This document shows positions 16,946-23,494 of a stretch of 39,139 nucleotides of DNA, piece by piece. Source of the stretch: Planctomycetota bacterium (lineage in GTDB: Bacteria > Planctomycetota > JACQVV01 > JASMLP01); NCBI GenBank assembly GCA_030748635.1, contig JASMLP010000206.1:1-39139 (forward strand), given 5' to 3'. The position numbers were made by a program, and so were the translations under genes. Position 1 is the first letter of the stretch. Every line of letters starts with the position of its first letter. Under the pieces are notes generated by a model. It did no database searches. It had not been told where the DNA came from and was given only the letters and a program-made list of their open reading frames with translations.

Positions 16946-18490
16946 TCAACGGGCGTACTCCACAATGCGAGACTCCCTGAGCAAAGTTACCCGAACTTCA
17001 CCTGGATAGCTGAAACGACTCTCGATCGTCTTACCGATATCCCGACAGATCTTGGCCGCTTGCTTGTCGTTGACCTTCCCCGCATCCACGACAACCCGCA
17101 ATTCGCGACCGGCCTGAATCGCATGCGCCATATCCACTCCTTCGAATTCGACTGCCATCTCCTCCATCTCTTCCATCCTGGAGACGAATCCCTCCAAGCT
17201 CTCACGCCGTGAGCCAGGACGGAGTCGACTGACCTCGTTGGCGATCTGGACCAGAACCGCGTATACCGATGTCGGTCCGACTTCTCCGTGGTGAGCGGCG
17301 ATGGCGTTGACCACGACTTTCTTGTGATCACAACGTCGCGCGAAATCAGCGCCCACCTTGGCGTGCGTGCCTTCACTCTCGTGATCAACAGCCTTACCGA
17401 TATCGTGCAGCAAACCGCAACGCCGAGCCAGCGAAGCGTCCAATTTGAGCTCACCGGCCATCAGTCCGCAAAGCTGAGACACCTCGACCAGATGCTCGAG
17501 TACCGACTGCCCATGACTGGTCCGGTACTGCAACCTTCCAAGATGCACGAATTCCTTGTCCTTGAGTCCATGCACATTGTTTTCGTAGGCAACTTTCTTG
17601 CCGGTTTCGTAGATCAACTGATCCATCTCTTCCCGGGTCGAATTCACGATCTCCTCGATACGGGCGGGATGGATACGTCCGTCCAGGATAAGCTTTTCCA
17701 TAGCCCGACGAGCGATCTCTCGCCGCACCGAATCGAACCCCGAAACGACAATCACTCCCGGTGTATCATCAACGACCACATCGATACCGGTCAATCGCTC
17801 GAAAGCCCTGATATTTCGGCCTTCTCGCCCGATCACTCGCCCTTTCATGTCGTCGGAAGGTATATCGATCGTACTCACGACATTATCCGCGGTGTGATCA
17901 GCTGCGCACCGCTGCATCGTACCGACCAGGAGTTCTCTGGATCGCTCAGTAATTTCTTCCTGAAATCGCTCCATGGACTGCAGGACCTGTCCCCCGAATT
18001 CGTCACTGAGTTCCTCTTCGAAAATTTTCAGCAACTGCTCCTTGGCTTCGGCTTCGTCCAGTCCACTGATCCGTTCGAGTTCTTCTCGTTTACGAGTAAA
18101 TATTTCCTTCGCTTCCTTCTGCATCTCCGAGATCGACTTGTTGCGACGAACGAGATCATTTTCGATCTCCTGAATCGACTGCTCCTTCTTGCTTATCTGG
18201 ACCTCATTACGCTCGACATCTTTCTGACGTCGCCGTAAAGCCCGGTCCTCCTTCCCGAGAGACCGTCGCTCTTTTTCCAACTCTTTCTCCGCCCGATCTC
18301 GGATTTTGCGGGATTCGATCCGGGCAGCCTCTCGCGCCTCCTCCTGGATTCGTTCCGTCTCCTGCCGGGCCCGCTCCAGGATTTCATCCGACCGCTCTCG
18401 AACGCTCCCGATCTTCATCCACTGATAGACCCAGGCTGCACCTAAACCCAACACAGCTCCGGCCACGATCGCTATTGCATACTCCATCAC
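16946..18490 (-). CDS. rny: Ribonuclease Y
   Basis: A 514-aa protein with the full RNase Y plan. There is an N-terminal membrane helix (residues 3-20), then a long coiled coil rich in Glu/Arg/Lys (about 25-190). A KH domain follows, with VIGREGRNIRAFE, and then an HD domain with catalytic LLHDIGKAVDHE and AHHGEV. Length matches the family. It anchors at the inner membrane and makes endonucleolytic cuts that start mRNA decay. Start ATG 18490, with ATG 18487 as the next codon. It sits between prfA (63 nt upstream) and ymdB. Confidence 0.96.
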   Translation of the reverse strand: MMEYAIAIVAGAVLGLGAAWVYQWMKIGSVRERSDEILERARQETERIQEEAREAARIESRKIRDRAEKELEKERRSLGKEDRALRRRQKDVERNEVQISKKEQSIQEIENDLVRRNKSISEMQKEAKEIFTRKREELERISGLDEAEAKEQLLKIFEEELSDEFGGQVLQSMERFQEEITERSRELLVGTMQRCAADHTADNVVSTIDIPSDDMKGRVIGREGRNIRAFERLTGIDVVVDDTPGVIVVSGFDSVRREIARRAMEKLILDGRIHPARIEEIVNSTREEMDQLIYETGKKVAYENNVHGLKDKEFVHLGRLQYRTSHGQSVLEHLVEVSQLCGLMAGELKLDASLARRCGLLHDIGKAVDHESEGTHAKVGADFARRCDHKKVVVNAIAAHHGEVGPTSVYAVLVQIANEVSRLRPGSRRESLEGFVSRMEEMEEMAVEFEGVDMAHAIQAGRELRVVVDAGKVNDKQAAKICRDIGKTIESRFSYPGEVRVTLLRESRIVEYAR

Positions 18491-18553
18491 GCCCTCATCA
18501 ACACCAATTCACCGCCTTCGAAGGCAGATCCTGATGATAGTTCTTCATTTGAA

Positions 18554-19645
18554 TTACGCCCCACCATCGGACAGTAAATCCCCCCCCAGATTTTCGAGTT
18601 GGAGCTTTCTGTCGTGCTCGAGCAGCGCGTCGATAAATCGATCGAGCGAACCGAGCATCACGTTCTCCAGATCGTAGACATCGAGATGAATCCGATGATC
18701 AGAAACTCGATTTTGGGGAAAATTATAGGTCCGAATCCGTTCACTACGATCTCCTGAACCGATCAAACTTTTACGATTCCGAGACCTTTCCGCGATCTGT
18801 TCGGCCATCTTCTTCTCATACAAGCGACTACGCATGACACGCATCGCCTTGAGTCGATTCTTGTGTTGACTCTTCTCATCTTGGATGCTGACCACGATCT
18901 GAGTGGGCAGATGGGTGATCCGAACCGCGGAATCCGTCTTGTTCAGGTGCTGACCACCTGGACCGGAAGCCCGGTAGGTATCGACCCGGATATCGTTTGA
19001 ATCGATTTCCACCTCGACCTCCTCCGCCTCGGGCAAGATGGCCACAGTCACTGCCGAGGTATGAATCCGACCGCTGGATTCGGTCTGCGGAACCCTTTGA
19101 ACTCGATGACACCCGCTCTCATAGCGGAGCACCCGAAATACATCCTTGCCTTCAACCGAGAATGTAATCTCCCGATATCCACCCAACTCGGTCTCACAAT
19201 GACTGATCACATCGACCTTGTATTTTCGCTTTTCCGCAAATCGCTGATACATGCGAAAGAGGTCGCCAACGAAAAGAGCCGCTTCGTCTCCACCGGTTCC
19301 GGCTCGAATTTCCACGATGGCATTTCGATCGGAGTCATCATCTTTGGTCAGCAGAAGATCCCGCAACTGGCCCATCAATTCCTCTTCGCTCCGGACCAAC
19401 TCTGCGCCTTCGATTTCCGCCATCTCCTTGAGCTCGCCGTCGGACTCGGCAATCAGTTCCTCGTTTTCCAGACGTTGACGTCGAGTCTCCTTGAACTTCC
19501 TATACGCCTGGATCAGCCGGGTGAGCGAACCATGTTCCTTGAGAACCTTGGTGTATTGCACCCGGTTTGAAATAATTTCCGGATCCGCGATCCGGCGCTC
19601 TAAATCGACAAAGCGAGATTCGAGCTCTTCCAGATTGTCCAACAT
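18554..19645 (-). CDS. prfA: Peptide chain release factor 1
   Basis: A 363-aa class I release factor. The GGQ motif that triggers peptide release is in SGPGGQHLNKTDSAVRIT. The stop-codon reading tripeptide is PQT in RVPQTESSGRIHTSA, the P-x-T form of RF1 (UAA/UAG) rather than the SPF of RF2. N-terminal coiled region and GTGGDEAALF are normal. The prmC methylase gene that often follows prfA is absent; rny follows instead. The upstream neighbour is rpmE, a common pairing. Confidence 0.97.
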   Translation of the reverse strand: MLDNLEELESRFVDLERRIADPEIISNRVQYTKVLKEHGSLTRLIQAYRKFKETRRQRLENEELIAESDGELKEMAEIEGAELVRSEEELMGQLRDLLLTKDDDSDRNAIVEIRAGTGGDEAALFVGDLFRMYQRFAEKRKYKVDVISHCETELGGYREITFSVEGKDVFRVLRYESGCHRVQRVPQTESSGRIHTSAVTVAILPEAEEVEVEIDSNDIRVDTYRASGPGGQHLNKTDSAVRITHLPTQIVVSIQDEKSQHKNRLKAMRVMRSRLYEKKMAEQIAERSRNRKSLIGSGDRSERIRTYNFPQNRVSDHRIHLDVYDLENVMLGSLDRFIDALLEHDRKLQLENLGGDLLSDGGA

Positions 19646-19654
19646 CGGTTGTCA

Positions 19655-19692
19655 GTAAAAGAAGTCCGAGTAAGGACTCCAGTCAGGACTTC
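19655..19692 (-). terminator. Attenuator/terminator-like hairpin between rpmE and prfA
   Basis: On the minus strand GAAGTCC and GGACTTC (arms 19686-19692 and 19661-19667) form a 7-bp stem. It encloses an inner GAGT/ACTC stem and is followed by CTTTTACTG. The first arm overlaps the last codons of rpmE. A partial terminator here would let rpmE be made in excess over prfA-rny-ymdB. Confidence 0.5.
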
Positions 19693-19892
19693 GAACCCCA
19701 GTTGTACTTTTTCTGGAATTTCTCGACGCGACCCGCGCGATCGAGAAATTTCTGCTTCCCGGTAAAAAACGGGTGGCATTTAGAGCAGACTTCCACCTTG
19801 ATCTTGGCGACGGTGGCTCGCGTCTGAAAGGTTTCTCCGCAACCGCAAAGTACGGTGGCGGCGACATAATCCGGATGAATATTTTGCTTCAT
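19683..19892 (-). CDS. rpmE: 50S ribosomal protein L31, zinc-binding form
   Basis: A 69-aa protein starting MKQNIHPDY, the usual L31 N-terminus. Zinc ligands are present (LCGCGETF and [10 protein letters not shown]16/C18 and C36/C39 approximately), so this is the C+ form. [20 protein letters not shown] is the family core. It binds the ribosomal central protuberance and bridges the subunits. It is first in the rpmE-prfA-rny-ymdB run, transcribed from the promoter at 20001-20029 with a leader of about 100 nt containing two palindromes. Confidence 0.97.
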   Translation of the reverse strand: MKQNIHPDYVAATVLCGCGETFQTRATVAKIKVEVCSKCHPFFTGKQKFLDRAGRVEKFQKKYNWGSKS

Positions 19893-19893
19893 G

Positions 19894-19907
19894 GCGAGAT
19901 TTCTCGC
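19894..19907 (-). promoter_or_regulatory. Hairpin over the rpmE ribosome-binding region
   Basis: GCGAGA and TCTCGC form a perfect 6-bp stem with a 2-base centre, ending one base before the rpmE ATG. In the mRNA it would cover the place where a Shine-Dalgarno sequence should be, so it may control L31 translation. The DNA palindrome could instead be a protein site. Confidence 0.4.
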
Positions 19908-19940
19908 TTTAATGATGTTTGGGCTAGTGCCTGAATGATG

Positions 19941-19952
19941 TGGGAATTCCCA
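19941..19952. promoter_or_regulatory. Perfect 12-bp palindrome in the rpmE leader
   Basis: TGGGAATTCCCA lies between the predicted rpmE transcription start and the gene. It could be an operator. No bound protein can be named from the sequence. Confidence 0.35.
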
Positions 19953-20000
19953 ACTTTGGGAGCCAATCGGCTACGGCCAACGGGCATTTCCGAGAGCAGG

Positions 20001-20029
20001 ATACTAGAAGTAGAGAAGAGATCTGTCAA
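20001..20029 (-). promoter_or_regulatory. Sigma70-type promoter of rpmE
   Basis: On the minus strand TTGACA (20029-20024) and TAGTAT (20006-20001) are exactly 17 bases apart. The transcript would start near 19994, about 100 nt upstream of rpmE. Confidence 0.62.
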
Positions 20030-20072
20030 GAGGCCACCAGGAATCGGATTCGGATCGTCTCCCCTCAACACC

Positions 20073-20101
20073 TTGCCACAAAGCCTCTTCCCACCTACAA
20101 T
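20073..20101 (+). promoter_or_regulatory. Sigma70-type promoter of leuB
   Basis: TTGCCA (20073-20078) and TACAAT (20096-20101) are exactly 17 bases apart. The start point near 20108 is just before the leader hairpin at 20113-20134. Confidence 0.62.
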
Positions 20102-20112
20102 CCTCCTCCCAT

Positions 20113-20134
20113 CTCGGTCTTGAAATAGACCGAG
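20113..20134 (+). promoter_or_regulatory. Leader hairpin or operator upstream of leuB
   Basis: CTCGGTCT (20113-20120) and AGACCGAG (20127-20134) form a perfect 8-bp inverted repeat with a 6-base centre. It sits between the predicted transcription start and the ribosome site (AGGAGA near 20150), so in mRNA it would be a 5'-end hairpin. As DNA it could be a repressor site. Confidence 0.5.
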
Positions 20135-20160
20135 TTCATCTATCTGGCAGGAGAACTAAC

Positions 20161-21231
20161 GTGTATCGATTTGCAATTATGCCCGGAGACGGTATCGGGC
20201 CCGAAATCGTTCGTGAGGGGATGAAATCCCTCGAAGCAGCCTCAGAAATCTTTGGCTTCAAGTACGAAGCGATCGACATGCCCTACGGCACCGACCATTA
20301 CCTCGACACAGGCGTTATCCTACCGGATGGCGTTTTCGATGAATTACGCCAAATGGATGCGATCTTCCTGGGCGCAATCGGCGATCCTCGAGTAGAGACC
20401 GGACTCATTGAAAGGCACATTATCGCCGGAGTCCGTTTTACCCTGGATCTCTACATCAATTTAAGGCCCATTCAGCTCTACGCCGAGCATCTCTGCCCTC
20501 TCAAGGGGATATCCACCTCAGATATCGATTTCACCTTCGTCCGGGAAAATACCGAAGGGGCCTACGCCCAACTTCACGGTTTTTTCAAAAAAGGCACCGC
20601 CGACGAAATCTCTACCCAGCAGATGTTGTATACCCGTAAAGGCGTGGAACGTACCATCCGCTACGCATTCGACCTGTGCAAAAAGCGAAACAAGAAAAAT
20701 CGACTCACCCTCGTCGACAAGGCCAATGCGTTACGCTCTCATGACATCTGGACCCGTACATTTGAAGAAGTCGCCAAAGAATATCCCGATATCGAGACCG
20801 ACCATGCCTACGTCGATGCCTGCGGGATGTGGATGCTCAAAAACCCCAACTGGTTCGATGTCATCGTCACCACGAACCTGTTTGGTGACATTCTGAGCGA
20901 TATCGGAGCCATGCTGCAGGGTGGATTAGGGATCGCTGCGGGTGGAAATATCCACCCCGGACAGGTCAGCATGTTCGAACCTATTCACGGTTCGGCCCCT
21001 AAGTATGCTGGCAAAAACGTTGCCAACCCCCTCGCCACCATTCTCTCGGCCGGCTTGATGCTCGACCATGTTGGCGAATCCGAAGCGGCTCTGGCCATCG
21101 AGCGAACGGTGCAAGAGTTACTTGCCTCCGGAAAGGTCCCCGACCTTTCCGCCCGTAGCGGTTTGAAAACCGATCAGATCGGCGACATGGTCGTCGAAGA
21201 ACTGCGCGCATCTCAGGAAGCGCGCGCCTGA
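20161..21231 (+). CDS. leuB: 3-isopropylmalate dehydrogenase (isocitrate/isopropylmalate dehydrogenase family)
   Basis: GTG 20161 follows AGGAGA closely. The 356-aa product has the family start GDGIGPEIV, the substrate/metal segments LDLYINLRP, FVRENTEGAY, VDKANALR and YVDACGMWML, and the NAD-binding end EPIHGSAPKYAGKNVANP. It should oxidise and decarboxylate 3-isopropylmalate in leucine synthesis. The loop AIGDPRVETGLIERHIIAGV differs a little from the commonest LeuB form, so a related beta-decarboxylating dehydrogenase (for example tartrate/malate type) is not excluded. It is alone, with its own promoter and a hairpin at the end. Confidence 0.85.
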   Translation: MYRFAIMPGDGIGPEIVREGMKSLEAASEIFGFKYEAIDMPYGTDHYLDTGVILPDGVFDELRQMDAIFLGAIGDPRVETGLIERHIIAGVRFTLDLYINLRPIQLYAEHLCPLKGISTSDIDFTFVRENTEGAYAQLHGFFKKGTADEISTQQMLYTRKGVERTIRYAFDLCKKRNKKNRLTLVDKANALRSHDIWTRTFEEVAKEYPDIETDHAYVDACGMWMLKNPNWFDVIVTTNLFGDILSDIGAMLQGGLGIAAGGNIHPGQVSMFEPIHGSAPKYAGKNVANPLATILSAGLMLDHVGESEAALAIERTVQELLASGKVPDLSARSGLKTDQIGDMVVEELRASQEARA

Positions 21232-21233
21232 AG

Positions 21234-21276
21234 TATTCCGGGCGAGACTCGCCTTGCCGATCTCGCCCGGAAAATA
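21234..21276 (+). terminator. GC-rich hairpin after leuB
   Basis: TCCGGGCGAGA and TCTCGCCCGGA make an 11-bp stem (21237-21271) with extra A/T pairs at its base, three bases past the leuB stop. There is no T run after it, so termination may be weak or Rho-assisted; it could also protect the 3' end of the mRNA. Confidence 0.55.
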
Positions 21277-21603
21277 CCTGTAAGCCGAACCCTTCCAGAC
21301 CGATCGAGAAGTGCTCAACCTATTCAGTGCGAACAGATTAAGAATAGACGGCTTTTTCTCCGGCCTCCGGCATGAAAACGGATCGAGAAGTCAGCCCATA
21401 CAGTCGTTCCTCGAGTCATGCTGCCGCCGAAAGAACCCATTTCTCCATTCAATCTGACTTGTCAGGCTGTTCCCAAGGACGTTAACATAGAGGGGTAGGT
21501 TTTCCTTTTTCATCAGCCTGCAATCATCTTGCCGGAACCGTGATCGACCTCCCGAACCACGGGTCCGCTAACCCACCGGAGAGTCGAGGTTCGCAAAGGT
21601 ACG
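21277..21603. other. Intergenic region between leuB and the SpoIIE-like phosphatase
   Basis: No gene is seen here. A possible promoter for the downstream operon is TTGTCA (21459-21464) with TAACAT (21483-21488) at an 18-base spacing, which would leave a leader of just over 100 nt. Nothing else stands out. Confidence 0.4.
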
Positions 21604-22812
21604 ATGCCCAACCCACGGCGCAGCGGCCGAAGAGGATCGTCCCCATCCAACCGACCCCGGAGACGTCCCTCCTCGTCAAAGGATATACCCTCCAAGGAAG
21701 GGGCTGCTCCGAGTCCCTCCGAAAAGGACGCCCCCATCCAACCGGATTCGGAACGGATCCACGAGGGCGATAACGCCGACGCGAAAGCCTCCAACCAGGA
21801 AGAACCTACGGGGCGACGAGAACGATCTCGAACCGGGCGGCACCGCAGACTACGTGAACGTGGACGTACCGAAACCGGCCGCAGCAAAGCGACCAAGAAA
21901 GGCACCCACCGACGTCGGCGTGGTGGGGTCACCGGAAGTATCTCGAGGCGTCATGGACGTCCCGCTCTCACGCAACGTGAAAACGAAGTTCTCGGCAAAG
22001 TACGCGAACAGATGGAGGCCATGCAGCAAGATCTGTCAGTCGCGAGCCAGGTTCAATCTCACCTTCTCCCCAAAAAAATTCCCACCATCACAGATTACGA
22101 TCTGGGCTGTTATTATCGCCCCACCCATGAGGTTGGAGGAGATTACTACGATTTCATCCGAATTAACGATAAACGCCTAGGCTTGATTGTCGCGGATGTC
22201 AGCGGCAAGGGGGTGGCAGGTTCCATGGTCATGTCCATGTTCCGATCCATTCTACGGCTCAACGCCCCGGAATTCCGACGCGCCTCGGCAACCCTGATCC
22301 GCACGAACAAAATGACCTGCAACGACATCAAGCGAGGCATGTTCGTCACCTGCTTTTACGTCATATTGAATGTTGAGAAGAATGCCCTTCGCGTCTGTAG
22401 CGCCGGGCATAATCCCTTGATTCTCTGGCGCGATACCAACAAGAAATGTCATCTGGTCAACCCAAACGGAATCGCCATCGGATTTGACGAAGGTCCGGTC
22501 TTCGACAAGACCATCAAAGAACAGATGTTTCCTCTCCAACCGGGTGATCGAATTCTCCTTTATACCGATGGAGTGGTCGAGGCCATGAATGAGGAGAACG
22601 AACAATTTGGCGAAAAAAGGCTCTGTGAACTGGTCAAGCGCCACACTTCTGAATCCAGCGGACGATTCGTCAATCTCATCATGGAGGCTGTCGACGCGTT
22701 CACTGGAGAGGCTCCGCAATCCGATGACATCACTCTAGTCACACTGCGGTACGACCCAAGTCCGGAGGATCAGACTGAAGGACGGGGTATAATCCCTAAA
22801 GATATGAATTGA
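21604..22812 (+). CDS. RsbU/SpoIIE-type PP2C phosphatase with long basic tail
   Basis: A 402-aa protein. The first ~115 residues are disordered and strongly basic (clusters of Arg, Lys, Ser, Pro, for example GTHRRRRGG). Residues about 120-150 form a short coiled coil (REQMEAMQQDLSVASQVQ). The rest is a SpoIIE/PP2C phosphatase with metal-binding positions visible in GGDYYDF, IVADVSGKGVAG, VCSAGHNPL, LLYTDGVVEAMN and SDDITLVTL. Such enzymes dephosphorylate Ser/Thr on anti-sigma-factor antagonists or other signalling proteins. No such partner is next to it; an FHA-containing activator lies downstream. The basic tail could bind nucleic acid. Start ATG 21604 has AAAGG upstream. Confidence 0.88.
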   Translation: MPNPRRSGRRGSSPSNRPRRRPSSSKDIPSKEGAAPSPSEKDAPIQPDSERIHEGDNADAKASNQEEPTGRRERSRTGRHRRLRERGRTETGRSKATKKGTHRRRRGGVTGSISRRHGRPALTQRENEVLGKVREQMEAMQQDLSVASQVQSHLLPKKIPTITDYDLGCYYRPTHEVGGDYYDFIRINDKRLGLIVADVSGKGVAGSMVMSMFRSILRLNAPEFRRASATLIRTNKMTCNDIKRGMFVTCFYVILNVEKNALRVCSAGHNPLILWRDTNKKCHLVNPNGIAIGFDEGPVFDKTIKEQMFPLQPGDRILLYTDGVVEAMNEENEQFGEKRLCELVKRHTSESSGRFVNLIMEAVDAFTGEAPQSDDITLVTLRYDPSPEDQTEGRGIIPKDMN

Positions 22813-22919
22813 GGCCGCCTTTGGCATCCCGAGAACCCGAGTGATAGAATTCCCAAGGGAATATATGGCCCTATAAAGGCATCTTTTTGGCGACTTTCGA
22901 CTAGGTGGCAAATTAGAAC

Positions 22920-23486
22920 ATGATTGAAAAGAAAGCGGGATGCAACGACACGAAGGGAGCGATCCTTTCGATGCAACCAAGCCTGTATCTTCTTCGAGCC
23001 ACTCCTATCGGTGAACAGGTCCCTTTCGAGGTTTCCAAGGAAGTCAGCGGGAACATTCAGCCTCTCTGCTCCACAACCCCTTACTGCCCGGATGAACGCA
23101 TTCCACGTCTACACGGAAAGCGTCAGATTGAGGGAGGAGAGGACCGGATTCAGACGGTCCTTCAGTATGAACCCAATCCCAACTGGGAAGGAGTCACCAA
23201 CTGCCCCTATCACTTCCAAACCAAGGAAGAGTGTTATCGAGATATCAACATTCAGGCCATGAAACAGGCACTATTCACACCCGAAGAAATGATTCAGATG
23301 CGCAATTTCCTGGAGTCCATCGATTTCGAAGTAGAGATCGAATGCATTTTAGAATCGGAAATCGACGGTACCCGAATTCTGGACGTCCACGGCCCGATCT
23401 ATAACTTCCACGAAACACGGTTCGAAATAGGACCCGGGAACGTCCATCTCTTCATGATCCGAAACCCCCTCAAACGGCCGAACTGA
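22920..23486 (+). CDS. Conserved-looking hypothetical protein (188 aa)
   Basis: I do not recognise this protein. It is open between the phosphatase and the FHA activator, ending eight bases before the latter. The middle has four cysteines (PLCSTTPYCPDE and later NCPYHFQTKEECY) that could bind metal or form disulfides. The C-terminal half has alternating charged and hydrophobic strands (FEVEIECILESEIDG, GNVHLFMIRNP) suggesting a small beta domain. No signal peptide or membrane helix is seen. There is no clear ribosome site before ATG 22920; the next Met at residue 18 is an alternative. Position in the run suggests a link to the signalling cassette. Confidence 0.65.
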   Translation: MIEKKAGCNDTKGAILSMQPSLYLLRATPIGEQVPFEVSKEVSGNIQPLCSTTPYCPDERIPRLHGKRQIEGGEDRIQTVLQYEPNPNWEGVTNCPYHFQTKEECYRDINIQAMKQALFTPEEMIQMRNFLESIDFEVEIECILESEIDGTRILDVHGPIYNFHETRFEIGPGNVHLFMIRNPLKRPN

Positions 23487-23494
23487 AGAATCCG

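Noticed and set aside
17288-18238. A 316-codon plus-strand open frame
   Set aside because: It lies wholly antisense inside rny, whose domains are complete; the product has no recognisable motif and reads as a shadow of the coiled-coil region.
22813-22919. Sigma54 promoter upstream of the orphan gene
   Set aside because: TGGCA-like pieces occur, but none is followed at the right distance by TTGC. Only a short inverted repeat (ATTCCC-AA-GGGAAT at 22849-22862) is present, too weak to call.
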